From contig JBANDB010000003.1 in NCBI GenBank assembly GCA_037576215.1, positions 5,518,001 to 5,582,000 of the forward strand: a DNA stretch of 64,000 nt, written 5' to 3'. How positions within the stretch are numbered: the stretch's first letter is position 1; each line of letters starts with the position of its first letter. Position numbers and translations under genes: made by a program. This document shows positions 1 to 11,894 of the stretch, piece after piece. This DNA is from Armillaria gallica. Its lineage: Eukaryota > Basidiomycota > Agaricomycetes > Agaricales > Physalacriaceae. A model generated the notes under the pieces. The model saw nothing but the letters and a program-made list of their open reading frames with translations, did no database searches and had not been told where the DNA came from.

Positions 1-199
1 TCTCATGTGTCCACGGCCTAGGTGTCTGACTTGTGCCTTGTACTATCAAATCCTGCCACTACTACACAAGAATGAGCCAGGATTTAACACCAGAAAAGCT
101 GTATGACATACAACTGTCTTTGATTGCCTCCAAAAACTCACGTATGATACAGCATATCCATTGTGCCGAGCCACATGAAATCATCAATATATCCTTCAG

Positions 200-560
200 T
201 CAATGTGTTGATATGCCCATTCATGAATCCTTCAAAATCAGGTCCTTGCAGACTGCGGCTTCACCCAGAAATAATAATTCCTTCGTCCTTTCTCCCCCAA
301 ACCATCAATTAATGCTTCAGCCATTAATGAATTCTTCCAAATCGCACATGCATCGATAAATCCTTCATCATCTATTAATGCTTCAGACCTCTATTGTCAT
401 CCATTTATTCTTCCCAGACCCAGAATTTTTCCATCAATGAATTCCCAATTGCACATGCATCGATAAATTCTTCGTTGTCTTTGCCACAGACCGCAACCCC
501 GTCATTAATGAATTCTTCCCATGGCGATGCCCATTGGCATCAATAAATGTCAATAAATCC
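200..560. repeat. AT-rich ATTAAT/AATAAAT motif cluster
   Basis: Short motifs built on ATTAATGAATTC and ATAAATYCTTC recur about ten times, often followed by 'ttcc' or 'gcacatgcatcgataaat'. One is the perfect palindrome TCATTAATGA at 502-511. The same motif family recurs in other non-coding parts of the window. No coding capacity is seen from 1 to about 1340 except fortuitous ORFs. Confidence 0.5.
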
Positions 561-1045
561 TTCCTCTGGACCGTCGACTCCTTGCATCAAACCATTGGTC
601 TTCTCCCACTCATCTCTTTTTAGGCTTCATCCCTCGCTTCAGCCTTCGTCTTTCCCCTTGCTTCACTCACCCTGGTCTTTCCCGATTATCTTTCAATTTT
701 AAACCAGGTGCGATCTTTCCATTCTCTCCTCAACTCGCACAAACACGTTCTCCTAGTCACTCTTCTATTTACAATTCAAAACTTTATGTCTACGAGCCAG
801 CGTCCTGATGTCCTATCCTGGTTCGAGCTCACTCTTCCCCATTAATTTATTCTCATTTTTTCCTGCCAGTTCCCAGACAGGAGATACACTAGTCAAGGAT
901 GCGGCTGAGGATGCGCAACCAAGTGCGCAAGTTCAGCCTGCCAACACGTAAGCTCCACAGTTCAAATGCAATCCTGTATACTCACCGTCCTTAGAAATTT
1001 GCCTTTGGTGGGGTTCAATGTCTCTTGTACAGAAAATCCACACAG

Positions 1046-1262
1046 TGGGGAAGGATGCGAGAGGAATTGGGAGTCAGTCACTGTCGGAGTCAACTCTGGT
1101 GACCAAGAGAGATGCGAGCATATTTGGTCCGAGTCTGTCTTGCCCCGCGACTCATCCATGCAGCAGGGAGGACTGTGAGAGGATTTGGGAGGCAACAGGA
1201 GTCAGAGTCAATCTCGGAGACTATGAAAGATGCGGGCGTATTCAGTCCAGCTCCCTTAGTGT
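1046..1262. repeat. Imperfect tandem duplication, period about 119 bp
   Basis: Copy 1 (about 1046-1145) and copy 2 (about 1166-1262) share runs such as 'gagaggawttggga', 'gagtcaaYtct' and 'agatgcg'. Translated, the copies resemble each other (ECER-W-E...VN-GD-ERC) but lie in different frames, so I see no intact gene. It lies in the upstream region of the gene starting at 1391. Confidence 0.5.
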
Positions 1263-1340
1263 AAAATGTCCACAGTGAATGTACTATTTCCTGCATAAAA
1301 GCATTGTAGTGTTCCGATCGAAAAATTATTGCCGTTTATG

Positions 1341-1350
1341 TATATATAAT
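1341..1350 (+). promoter_or_regulatory. TATA box of the gene at 1391
   Basis: TATATATAAT lies 41-50 nt upstream of the ATG at 1391, a usual spacing for a short fungal 5' leader. Confidence 0.45.
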
Positions 1351-1390
1351 AGGAAGGCGGTAACGTTTCTTCCATCTACCTTCCACCATC

Positions 1391-2132
1391 ATGGACGACG
1401 AGACGATGCAAGAGACATGGGTCTGCCCATTCATTCCCACTTATCGAAGCGTCGTACAGTACGGCAAGTCAACCCTCGATGCTTATCTGCTCAGTCTCTT
1501 CGTGGCTTACCATGCTCATTTTTGATGCTCGCTTGGTGTGCCAGAAAACCCCAGTGACTTGAACTCTGTCCGTGCTTGGAAACGACATGCAATCACTGTA
1601 AGTTACCAAACACCTTTCCAAATTCACTCAAAAAATATTCTTAGGATCTTGCTCGTCTCTTGCTTAGAGTTCATACGAAACTCTCTGACACCCAAGAGTC
1701 TCCAACGCTCGAAGCCCCTGATTCACCACCCACTGTTCGACGCAGTGACCCACCTGTGAAGGCACCGATACACACTCAGCATGCCTCTGACACTCCCCCC
1801 GCAAAAAATGACAGCCTTGTACCAGTCCCATCTTCCTCAAAACCTGTATTGCTGGCTGTTCCCCCTTCATCAACCGCTGATCCCGGGATGCAGGTAAGCT
1901 GTCCTCTTTTCTCGTTCCTCTGGTCCTGACTGGTGACTCGTCCTAGACGATTCTCCACTGCATAACCTCTGAAAGTTCCAGTTCCTCCGATCGAATTGGG
2001 GGGGAGCGTCTCATGACTGGTTCCAAGCGTACTCGTGGTTCTAGCTCTGACAGCGAGGAAGAGCCAACACCGAAACGAAGATGTCTGGAACTTGGGGCTG
2101 TTTCCCCAAAAGTTGGAATAGTAAGTTCTTGA
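1391..2132 (+). pseudogene. Spliced gene of unknown function with an in-frame TGA
   Basis: I do not recognise the family. Exons 1391-1597, 1645-1893 and 1947-2132 join in one frame (introns GTAAGT...TTAG and GTAAGC...CTAG, both phase 0). The N-terminus starts MDDETMQETWVCPF; the middle is rich in Pro/Ser; the C-terminus has a Ser/Glu tract followed by a basic KRRC cluster, suggesting a nuclear protein. A TGA at 1523-1525 interrupts exon 1 after HAHF although the same frame continues for about 200 codons, so a CGA to TGA mutation is likely. A TATA box lies at 1341. Either this is a recent pseudogene or the stop is avoided by splicing I cannot see. Confidence 0.5.
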
Positions 2133-2448
2133 TGCTATCGAGCATGGCAGCACATTAATTTCCGGTAAACATTGCTTATTAGTGATCTCTTGAGTAATGT
2201 ACGGAATATGTGTATTTTTGCTGGAGTCGCTGTATAATCAATTGTTCTTCTCTAAGTGTATGCAGCTAATGTAAATCCCTCTTGAGAGCATCGGTACCTT
2301 GATCTCTCCAGCGATCAAATTTTCCAATGATAAATGCTTCGAAGCTTTTATTTAAAAATTTATTCTTTAAGCTTGGCATGAATTGAAAGTAGCTGCTACG
2401 CAATAATACATTCTTTGATCAACGATACAGAGTAGAGCTACTTGTATA
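2133..2448. other. Intergenic, no gene seen
   Basis: AT-rich stretch between two convergent genes. No supported ORF, RNA gene or repeat is seen. Confidence 0.5.
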
Positions 2449-5400
2449 TTATGCTGGAAGGGCCCCTGGACCACCGACCATGACCAATAAACATGCATTA
2501 ATGTCCACCATAAATTGCTTCCAATGTTTAGGGGCCATCTTTGACTCAAGTACGATTGTTTCCCACCACTGCACCAAGAACATTATGAGTACCATTCCAC
2601 TCCAACCTTTCTTTCTGATCCGTTGCATGTTGGCCGTGTAATTCGGGAGGGGTAGGCACATATTCGATTCCCTCTCAGTACTTTGCAGGGACATCCACCA
2701 TTCAAGAGTCTCCTGGATCAGGTCTGTTTGTTCCTTGGGAGAAAGGGTTGGAAGCACGGCTCGTGTCTTTTTCTTGAGCAACTCGGTCAGTGCACCTGGT
2801 CGACCTGCCAGTGTCAATCGTCCCTTGTTTAGAAACATCAGTCACGCCCCAACGGATGCTAGAATCTTACCTCTTTCACTGTCATGGACATTTCAAACTC
2901 TTTCCAGTGGTCTACACATTGCATGTACTCGTCGCCCAGGTCACAAGATCGTAGAACAGACTTTGCTTCTTCCACATCCTGCAGAACTTCCCGATGGGTT
3001 TGCGGTTGGCATTCTTGCAATGGTTGAATGTTTTCCTTTCCAGAAGATGGATCCTCGTCTTGAACGGCCGGTTCACAGGTTCCAGGTACTTGAATTCTGT
3101 CCTGAGAGTGACTCGCCAAAGGGTGCTGAAGGTTATCATTCACCGGCAACACATTAGCCCAGGGGGATACAGTTGTCACATCCTCGATGTCGGTCATGGG
3201 TACCGGTGCCGAATTTGCAGACTTTCCTTTGATTTCAGCCGCTGGCGTGCCAGGTGGGTTCAGCAGATTTATCAGAGCATTGGTGACAGCGAAGGCATTG
3301 TCGTTCTGGGCACATTCCGCAGGTCCTGGCATGTTCAACTCGGCGCGTGCGACTTGGTTAGGTAAATTTGCAGGGGTGTTAGTGACAGTGAAGGCACTAA
3401 AATTGGCGGAGGGTGCTTGAATGTTCATCTCGGTGGGCACAAAGGTGCTGGTGCGATCGAAGGCATTGTAGTTGGTGGGGGTGATTTGGGTTGGGAAATT
3501 TACTGAAGTGTTGTTAGAAGGGAAGGAATTTGCGATATTTTGGGAAGGACCAGAATAAGACCAGTTCGGTTGCCATACACTAATACTCGGCTGTTGCCAC
3601 ATATGAGTGTACTGCCCTTGATTGAGTGCCAAAGGAGCCGAGTTTACCTGCGACATCATGTGGACATTCGACGAGAGGTTCATTCCATACGTTGTGTCTC
3701 CATAATTGGGTGTCATGGTGTTCTGAAGCACTGGGAGCAACCCATCAACAGATAATCTGGGCTGGAGTTCATCGTCGCGAGGAGGTAAATACATGGAAGA
3801 GTCCATGTGGGACATCTCCAGTTGTCCCCAATCCACGTCCATCGATGCGTACGGCATTGTCCCATCCAAAGACTCCCACTCCCATTCCATATCCATGAGA
3901 TTCTTGAAAGGATCCCCTAATTCAGTCATGTCGAAGTTATTTGCATTGATGACTGCATTGCTCGCCATGGGGGGCTCGGATCCACTGCTCGCGGTGATGG
4001 GTTGTGGTATACCGATGGATGGGGACAATACGGCTGTAGTCGTTGCCATGAAATTGGGCGTATTGCTGATCACAGGATCAGCTGTATGGGTCGCTGAAGG
4101 AGTAGCTACAGTATCCGCCGTGACAGTAGGCATGGGATCGGTTGTATTGCTGGTCGCAAGATCGGCTGTACGACTCGCTGAAGCGGTAGCTGCCGTATCT
4201 GCGGGGATGGGAGCCATAGGCTTGACCGTCGCTGAAGCCATAGAAGCCGTCTCTGCTGGGACAAGAGCCATGAGCCCAGCCATACTGCTTGCCAAAGCCG
4301 TAGAAGCTGTAGAAGCCGTGATGGGAGCCGCAGAATCGCCTGTACTGCTGGTCGCAGGACGCACCATACGGCTTGAACCGGTAACTGCAGTCTCCTTTCT
4401 CTTCTGGGTCCTTTTCTTTGAGGGTTTTTTCTGCCCTGTATCTGCGTGTAAGCAAATCAGCCAATATGCCACAAAGTGAAGGCGTACCCAAATTATCTCC
4501 TTTCTCTTTTGGTTTGTGTCTCTTGCACTCGTCTTTTTTCACCTTCTTTTTTAACCCTATGGCCTAGATGTTAGTGTCACATCAGATTGTATGGCCTAAT
4601 TCACGCACTCTTTGTGGGCTCAGATGGCCCGCCTGTGTCCTCCTCATCACTTGCTCTTCCAACTGCATTGACCTCCTTCATAAAATCTTCCTCGTCACTG
4701 TCATAGCTTTTTCTTGGACGTTTCTGGCATGGCTTCTTGGTCGTAGCCATTAATTTTCGGAACTGTTCGCATTTTTCAGGGGCTGAATGATGCTCGATGA
4801 GAAATGAGGTGACGAATAGATGCAGATGCTTATGAAACGAGGAACAAATGAATTCCAAGAACGGAGTCTGCACGTGATCCTCGTATTTTGGGTATTGCAG
4901 TGGAAAGGTACTCGCTTCGTTCTCGCCAAAATTCATGCTAGACGGCCGGACGTCAAGATGGTTCTTCACAGGGCTTTCCATATCACTCACAAATAGGTCC
5001 TTTGGTTGTATTCCCCAGGACACATGCTGGCGAGCTGTATACTGCCAACCCATCCGGATTCAGTAGCGATATCCACCAATTGGCTCGTCATCGCCTCCAG
5101 CATATCAATATTTCTGGGTCAATGTGAGCGATATATTCAAACAATACATTTTGACTCTCACCGTAAAATGGCCTCCGGACTACCTTTCTCTGGGCGGTAC
5201 TTTTTGGCTTGGGAATCATCGCGTGCCAGAGACTCCATCCTCTCCCGAGTCTCCTCGCTTTCGTTCACCAGCAACTGTTTCGCCACCTTGCGTCCTATCT
5301 GAAGATCTCACCCAGCGGCCTTCAGCTTAGTCACCCTATCTATGTCACCGTTGACTATGTTGTCATCAGACGAACTGGTAACTCGGCTATCACTTCCTGC

Positions 5401-5990
5401 CGGTGCAATCTCCGTGGCTATGGCTTTTTGTTTCTCGGCTTCGACAGCGGCAATGAACCAGTCCTCCTTGTGGTTTTCTTGGAAGTAGAGCTCGGCGGTA
5501 GTCAAGCCTCATCCAGTTTTGAGTCTGATGGAGCTCGTTTTCTGGCTGGCTTGCTGCTCCCAGGACCTTGATTCTGGAGTGTCACTTGGTGATTGTACAG
5601 TCGATTTTTCAAGGACTAGACACCGTGCACAATGATCAATAACATGAAAGATTAAGCAAAGGTTGTCTTACAGCTGCTCGTTCCATCAAGAACTCTTCGC
5701 GCTCTTCAGCAGACAGCTCAGATGGGGGCAGATATCTTTCATTGAATAGACCAGTACACTTTAGGATGGTACGCGTGACAGAGCTGTCTTGTTGTCCCAT
5801 GATGAACTCTGAATACAGCTCCCCCACAATGTACGCATCCTCCTCTGGAAATCTCAGGTGAGCCACCATCTAGATATGTGCATGAGATGGCTATTCACGC
5901 AGGAGTGATATTCTCGGACTCACCGTGTTCTACTGATCGGTCAGACAAATGATAGGCTTTTCGCTTGGCGACGGATCAAGGCAAGAATTA
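2449..5990 (-). CDS. Large intron-rich uncharacterised protein gene
   Basis: A minus-strand gene of a type I recall as a common uncharacterised family in agarics (from memory, not searched). Segments in order: about 5990-5920, an upstream exon ending before a GTGAGTCC intron; 5869-5670, start of the best frame (MVAHLRFPEEDAYIVG); 5505-5308 and 5053-4601, acidic and basic linker regions; 4472-2859, a 500-residue low-complexity Ala/Thr/Ser/Pro region then Asn/Pro-rich sequence ending in a W-x-EFE motif; and 2838-2449, a C-terminal module with ETLEWW and QWWE tryptophan motifs. The junction at about 2865-2825 (GTAAGATT...CAAG) joins the last two. At 4080-4330 the coding sequence itself is an imperfect about 45-bp repeat. 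Exon borders in 4480-5650 are uncertain and the gene may be damaged there. No function can be assigned. Confidence 0.45.
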
Positions 5991-6068
5991 ATTTTTGTCG
6001 CCCTAGGCAAGGTATCTGGCATCACCCAGCGGAGCTGAATAGCAACTGTACAGTTGCAAATCCCCATC

Positions 6069-6076
6069 TATAAAAG
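6069..6076 (+). promoter_or_regulatory. TATA box of the gene at 6113
   Basis: TATAAAAG lies 37-44 nt before the ATG at 6113, followed by a CT-rich leader ending CACCAACAATC before the ATG. Confidence 0.55.
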
Positions 6077-6112
6077 AAGGCGAGAGCTCCCTTTCACCTC
6101 TCACCAACAATC

Positions 6113-6721
6113 ATGAACCAAACTCAAGCACCTGCTACTGCTCTCCCCTCTCAGAACCCAGCCGATCGCAAGGATCACATCTTGCACTTGATCGCAGTGT
6201 TGTTTGCCGAGTTGGGTAAGTGTTACTTTGATCAATCAAGGTGCCGCCACTCACCACATTTGTTTTACAGACGGTATCGCCCCTGGTTTGTTTTTGATGA
6301 CTCACATTTTTATGCGGCTAACTTCAACCTAGATGTCATTCCGTCCGGTGCCACCCTCAAAGTCCTGGCGGGGCCTCTGCCTCTGCCGGAGGAGGACGAG
6401 GAGGTTCCACCTCCAACTTTTACTTGTGCTGCCTGCGCGTATGTCAACAACATCCCGGTCCCCAACGCATTCAAATGGTATGCCATGGTGCGTGGATGGG
6501 CGGTTGGCGTCGTTCAAGGAAGGTATGTCCTCGTTGTCACTGTGCCCTCCCCCTGTGCCCTGATTGGTTCCATGTGCAGTGCGCACTCGACAGTGTTGAC
6601 CACTGGCATCACTACTGGTCTGGCTGAGAAGGCGAAAACCAAGAAGGAAGCCATTACCATCTTCAACCAGGCCCTTGCTTCGCACAAGGTCGTTGTGATC
6701 CCTAAGGTGCTGAAGATCTAG
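6113..6721 (+). CDS. RNase H1 N-terminal / viroplasmin-like domain protein
   Basis: Four exons (6113-6215, 6271-6285, 6333-6522, 6580-6721) give a clean 149-residue frame. The second is a 15-nt microexon. Introns start GTAAGT, GTTTGT and GTATGT and end CAG/TAG. The C-terminal third has the pattern K-W-Y-A-M-V-R-G-x6-V-V-Q-G ... KTKKEAITIFNQAL, resembling the small alpha/beta fold of RNase H1 N-termini and caulimovirus viroplasmin, which binds RNA/DNA hybrids. The N-terminal half is acidic and Pro-rich, and a C-x2-C pair (FTCAAC) precedes the domain. No RNase H catalytic domain follows, so this is a stand-alone domain of unknown role. The TATA box at 6069 and absence of stops suggest a functional gene. 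The domain assignment is from motif pattern only. Confidence 0.55.
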   Translation: MNQTQAPATALPSQNPADRKDHILHLIAVLFAELGKCYFDQSRCRHSPHLFYRRYRPWFVFDDSHFYAANFNLDVIPSGATLKVLAGPLPLPEEDEEVPPPTFTCAACAYVNNIPVPNAFKWYAMVRGWAVGVVQGRYVLVVTVPSPCALIGSMCSAHSTVLTTGITTGLAEKAKTKKEAITIFNQALASHKVVVIPKVLKI

Positions 6722-6889
6722 GGTGCGACGTAGTATATCTATTACATAGTTTGTTCCTGCACTGTGTAGTTTACTCTACAGCCAAAAAATGTGTATCTCT
6801 GTTGCAGTGCATTCCCTACCACCTCTGTGAACTGGCGCGAATCAATAAGGAACCCAAAAATCTTCGCCCTCTTCGTCCATACTCATGAA

Positions 6890-7620
6890 TTGGATCCTAC
6901 GAATAATAAATTATTGATGAATCCGCGGCATCATAGTCAGTTCAGATTCACAAGAATTAGGGACGGAGAAGGTAATAATAAATTGTATCAGTTCAGATTC
7001 ACAAGAATTAGGATGATCCTACGAAGAATAAATTATTGACTGGTCTATAGCAACCATAAATTATTGATGAATCCATGGCATCATAGTCAGTTCAGATTCA
7101 CAAGAATTAGGGATGGAGAAGGTAATAATAAATCGTATTACTGTAATCGGCTACCTCAATCCATCAGACGACCATCAATCATAAATTCTTGGTGGGACGC
7201 TTGACTGGTCTAGGGCAACAATAAAATTTTGATGAATCTGTGATGTTACGGTGCAGTTCAGATTTCCGAGAATTATGAGGCCTCAATCATAATTTTTTCG
7301 TGGGGCATCAACCGCTTTCGCCTCACTCTTGGATCCACGGAGCAATGCCTTGTTCCTTATCAACCATAAATCCTTCCCAGAGCATGGCACCCTTCACCCT
7401 TCACCATCTATGAATTCTTCATAGGATCCTTTGTCCGTGTTCATTTGTCAACTAATATTGGTTCAAACCATAAATCCTTCACAATGTAAGTATGTCTTCG
7501 GCTTGCTTTCACAGGATGAATCTGCAAGCACACATTAATAAATTCTTCGAACAAGATCCATTGTTATTCATTAATTCTTCCAGACAAATCGTAGGTCCCA
7601 TGATAATTTGCGTGTGGGGA
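6890..7620. repeat. AT-rich AATAAATT repeat region
   Basis: A block of about 70 bp containing 'tcagttcagattcacaagaattaggga' occurs at about 6935, 6985 and 7085 with shortened variants at 7250, interspersed with AATAATAAATT and CATAAATTCTT motifs through 7620. No coding potential. Confidence 0.55.
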
Positions 7621-7668
7621 AAGTGATTCATGGTTTGACTTGAACCGGAAAAGTGATGGGCTAATGAA

Positions 7669-8600
7669 CTACAACTCCCTTTGATACATCAGAGCCATGT
7701 TGTCGTGCTCTCTAACAAGATACTCCCTCCCCTCGGTGAAGACATGCATCTGCAGTTCAATGATCCATCTGTGAACCTCTTGGACGCGGTGAAAAATATT
7801 CTGCACACGTTGCAACCTTTTACCGATGCTGGCCACATCAAGAACACCATCTACACACAGATCAATATCTGACAACAACTTCTGTAATGCCTCCTCCTCA
7901 TCGTCGATCTCGAACATCGCGCCTGGGACACTGCTCTGGAATTTTCGTAGAAACCTCTTGTAGAGCTTCTCCAAATACTCCCGGGGATTTAATCCTCGCA
8001 TTTGCTTGGAAAACTGCAAGTCCAGGTCCTTGGCGCGTAAAAGGTAAAGTTCTACAGGTGCTTGTACTCACGTAGTACCTTTCAAAGCAATCTGTGGTAG
8101 TGTTTGGTGTGAGGTATATGTGGAGATAGGTATGCAGGAAGAGCGGTCGGATGGCAACTCCGTGCAGACAGTTTCATATAGGGACGGGGGGTTGCCAGGA
8201 CACGTCAGCGTTGCAGAGATAGATGGCTGAGGGTAGATTTTGGGAAACACAGTCGCTGGTGATGACACACTATCCTTATAACGCGAGATGCCATCCTGAT
8301 TGGGATCAATCCCTGAGCTAGATGGCAGCGCCGGTTTCAAAGGCGTGGGTTGCGTGATGGTACCCTTGGATGCACATCTGCGAGGTTTTGGCACTGGCTG
8401 CAAGGGGAGTTCATGAGCTGTATTAGCCACAGGCCTGAAATAACATGGAAATATCAGATGATCATCTGCATCTTTACTCGAAACCAAACTTACTGAACCT
8501 GAGTGTGTCTTTTCTGACGATACTTTTCTTGATGGTGTTCTAATATCTGGTCTCGATTTCTACAAGGAACGTCGTCAAGCTATGGAAAGGTGAGAAAAGT
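7669..8600 (-). CDS. Spliced uncharacterised coiled-coil-like protein
   Basis: Minus-strand gene, function unknown. Exons read from about 8580 (a basic segment before a GTAAGT at about 8490), about 8436-8075 (Pro/Ser-rich linker ending ALKGTT), then after a GTGAGT...CCAAG intron 8030-7669. The last exon encodes DLDLQFSKQMRGLNPREYL-KLYKRF followed by leucine/isoleucine heptad-like helices (LLSDIDLCVDGVLD, RVQNIFHRVQEV). The start is not defined. I recall similar C-terminal helical modules in agaric hypothetical families, but nothing gives a biochemical role. Confidence 0.4.
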
Positions 8601-8771
8601 GTTGACACCCTACTTCTGGTAGCTCTTCTGACTTTTCAGTCGGTTGGCCAATATTTTAGGGTCTTGTGGTGGTGCCCAGGGTTCGATAGTTACCGCCATG
8701 GAGCACATGAGTGAAGGTCAGGAGGACCCAAAAAGGAAATCTTGATCCATGTCAATTGCGATGGCTGTTGG

Positions 8772-9045
8772 TCTGACCTCGTCTGACCACCTCCAGTAAT
8801 GCGTGCTGGTAGTTTTACATCAATTCTGAGCGTGATCAGTAGTGCAATAAAGGAAGAATATCACGGTATTTCGATCATGTAGCATCACGAGTCCCCTAGC
8901 CATATCAGTGTTAATGAGGTCAGATGACAATCTGACCTCATCTGACCACCTCTGGTAATGACTTCCGGACATAGTTATAGTCCCAGTCTGATCGTGATCA
9001 ATAGAGGAACAGAGGGTGATTGTTTCGATCGCGTAGCATCACACC
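8772..9045. repeat. Tandem duplication, period about 159 bp
   Basis: Copy 1 begins 'tctgacctcgtctgaccacctccagtaatg' (quoted in part) at 8772 and copy 2 at 8931. Both end with 'gatcrYgtagcatcac' (about 8890 and 9042). Non-coding; it sits upstream of the plus-strand gene at 9606. Confidence 0.6.
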
Positions 9046-9605
9046 AATAGGTATGTCACAGTGTCACTGATGTTGTATGATGAATCAAATTGTTTCTGCA
9101 CTAGCTTCACTCCAAATTACAACTCTGATCCATTTCTTGAACGCACCCTTCATGATTCAGATCTCACACAAGAACTGTCTCCTCAAATGCCCCTCTCTTT
9201 ATGAACAGAGTCGACTGATCTGTTTCATTTTGTCTGTCCACCTGGTTCTGCTAGCTTTGACATCGATTTGATATGCAACTAATCACCAGTTTACACATCC
9301 CAGTGTGATATGACCTACTTTTCAGTTCGATATATGGAGGTCGAGAACTCAGGCATTGGTGGTGCACTCCTGGCTCCAAGGTATGATACCATTGCTCTTA
9401 TGTGTAAAATGCTGATCTCTGTTCGTTTCACAGTAGGGCAGTGGATGCACACCCACAGTGATCTTTGTAGCCGACGTCAGATGTGGTCTGACAATATGCC
9501 GATGATTTCGGCTTTGCACCCACAAACAAGGAATAACACCACGCTAGGGTGTCCCTTCATCGAATCTACTTCACTGCCACCCTCAAAGCTCTCGATACGC
9601 AAACG

Positions 9606-10208
9606 ATGTCATCTACAGTCCCTGCTCCATCCAACCAGGAGAATCCACTGTTGTAAGTTTGTTTTCCACACCAGTATTTGTTCGTCTAACCCTCTGAATA
9701 CATCAGTACCTACGCTGACCCACTTCCTTGCCTGCCCCCCCGCTGGCCGGTCACACTTACCTGGACGCTGGATCAGTATCTCTGGCTGGACAAGATTGGC
9801 CCTCAGTTTGAGCAGGCTGTATTGCAACATCAAGTACAAACCTTTCTCGGTAACATCTATCAAACGTGGTTTGATCTGTGGCCAGAAGACCCCCAAAACC
9901 ATCTCTCCGGCGAGTTTAGACTTGCCAGAGTTGAGATGCGAAAGATTGTATGTGTAACCACACTCAGGAAGATGCTCATAGCTAATGATGTCTTCAAGGA
10001 AATTTTCCAGCTACACGTTATGAATATGGGAGAGCGTTGGGTCGTAGGTCGGCTTATACCCCGGCAATACAGCGGTCTCGAGTGGGAAAGTGTACTCAAT
10101 GACTTGGTGGTCATGGCGGATCAGGCTTGGGACTGGGTTTGCCATCTGTTTGGGTATGACTGTGCTTTAAGGCGTTCACCCTCAGAGGCTTTTGAGGAAG
10201 AGTCTTAA
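9606..10208 (+). CDS. Uncharacterised helical-module family, copy A
   Basis: Exon 1 is 9606-9652 (MSSTVPAPSNQENPL), intron GTAAGT...CATCAG, exon 2 from 9707. The frame stays open to TAA at 10206-10208, although GTATGT at about 9948 could open another intron. The diagnostic stretch is W-T-x-D-Q-Y-L-W-L-D-x8-A-x12-F-x5-W-F-x-L-W-P-E, shared in pattern with the genes at 10700, 15649, 16389 and 17144 (hydrophobic helix, EA, FW, YF/WF, FP). I recall such N-terminal modules in many agaric hypothetical proteins. Function unknown. Confidence 0.45.
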
Positions 10209-10304
10209 TGATATTTCGCTCAGTTTTTGTGCTCTTTGACACTTGCATCATCATGTTGGCTACCTTCATTACAGTGGCCTGACTCTGGATGGATAATACG
10301 TTCT

Positions 10305-10500
10305 TGACCAATAATAAATTGTTGGCACGGCCGGTAAGATCCCCTAGTTCCCAAGAATCATTGGTTGAAAGTTTGCCCCTAACAAAATATTCTTGCTCTT
10401 CTTGGGCAATAATATATTGTTCGTTACCTGGTAAGATCTCCTACTTCTCAAGAATTAATGGTTGAAATTTTCCCCCCAGCAATATATTTATGCTCTCCAG
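10305..10500. repeat. AT-rich motif pair between paralogous genes
   Basis: Two related about 120-bp segments ('caataataaattgttggcacggccggtaagatc' and 'caataatatattgttcgttacctggtaagatc', shown in part) are followed by 'caagaatYaWtggttgaaa'. They lie between two paralogous genes and resemble the motifs near 6.9-7.6 kb. Confidence 0.45.
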
Positions 10501-10699
10501 GCCATGAGTACGATTGTGGCCCTTCTTTTTGCGTTCCCTCTACCACCTTTTTCAAACGTCTCTCTCACTGTGCTTGTACTAGGTGACACGACCCTGCCTC
10601 TTGTTGCACTGCACCGTCTTACTGATGACCGAGAGCGCCTATAATCGGAGTGTGACCTATTTTTTTTTCCCTGGCTCGCTTTGACACCATTTTCAGTAT

Positions 10700-11413
10700 T
10701 CTTCCTGGCTCCAGATGAAGAGGATGCGATGTTACCTTTTCTCTCCGAGTATTGGACCTGTTGCCAGCAAGGAGGTCAAGCCTTGGAAGACATGCGCCAG
10801 CGTTTGTGGGCAGCTTGGATAGCTAAGTTTCCTATCGATTTTATTGCCTTGACCGGACGCTCCTCTACCAAGGCAGATGAGAACGACTGTCGTCGAAGGA
10901 AGCTTCGGGTATGTCACTTGTATTTGTTCAGAGGTGGGAGGCTGACCATCATGGCATCAGTGTATTGAGGCATATCTCCTTCGACTCGGTTCGTTCACTG
11001 GTGGCCACAGGTTAGATATTCTGCGAGAGGCTGCTGTTTACGTTGATGCACAGTTGCGTAGCCCGGATGCGTCGCCTGTGGAGGTTCTACAGCAACAAGC
11101 GCTAATCACCACTCCTCCGGTCTTCATGCCTCATCATAGCCCGCATCTTTTAGCTCGTTGCTCCACCCAAAATTCCCTCTCACCCTCTCATTGTCCGACT
11201 GAACAGCCCATTACTCCCTCGCCTTCCCCCCACAAGGCTGTGCTGCATACACGTGCCATATTCCGTACTCCGACCACCCCCTTGCACACATACGCCAACT
11301 GTGCATGCCATGGAGGCACCAATCTGAAGTATCCTGCTGATGGCTCTCAGACGCTCCTGTCATACCCTGTCAGGAAAACCAAGATTTCATTGATGCGTCC
11401 ACAGGGCAGTTGA
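10700..11413 (+). CDS. Uncharacterised helical-module family, copy B
   Basis: The first recognisable exon opens after a TTTTCAG acceptor at about 10698 and reads APDEEDAMLPFLSEYW. An intron GTATGT...CATCAG (about 10910-10960) keeps frame and joins KLR to CIEAYLLRLG. Translation then runs to TGA at 11411-11413. The module F-L-S-E-Y-W-x6-G-x-A-L-x5-R-L-W-x5-F-P parallels the other copies. The C-terminal half is Pro/Ser/His-rich with no known domain. The start codon was not found with confidence. Confidence 0.4.
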
Positions 11414-11894
11414 ATATAAAATCTAGTAATCCTTGTTGCAGGGGCTTAGGTCAAGTATGAGCTTGGTCTTCGTTCGCTTGTAAAATCCGGTTGCTATGGG
11501 GCATATTAAAATTTCTTTCGATGTCGTAGCTAAAGACATGTAGACATACCTTGGTGCTTGACTAGATATAGAAATTCACACCCTTTAACCCATAATAGCC
11601 ATGGCTCGCAGTGAGAAAAGTTGTCAAGTCGAAGATGAAGGAAAAATGCTTGGACCAAGAAGAACCAGACCAACCGAACTACTACTCAAGAATAAATTGT
11701 TCATTAATAAATCATTAAGTACCAGTCAAAGAGGAAATCAGTGGTCGCTGGTCCTTCTACATGAACCACTGAATGATAAATGGTTGGAATAACAAAGTCG
11801 GCTCATTAATAAATCATTGGAATGTATGTACAGGCTTATTATAAACAGGAAACCACCCTACGAGTCCCACTGAGACATCCCTAGGAGTGCTGCA
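11414..11894. other. Intergenic with AT-rich motifs
   Basis: No supported gene. AATAAATTGTTC, ATTAATAAATCATTAAG and GATAAATGGTTGG motifs occur at 11690-11830, matching the dispersed AT-rich motif family. Confidence 0.4.

Noticed and set aside
3793..4479. 228-codon plus-strand ORF rich in Ala/Val
   Set aside because: It is the antisense of the Ala/Thr low-complexity repeat of the minus-strand gene; the repeat explains its openness.
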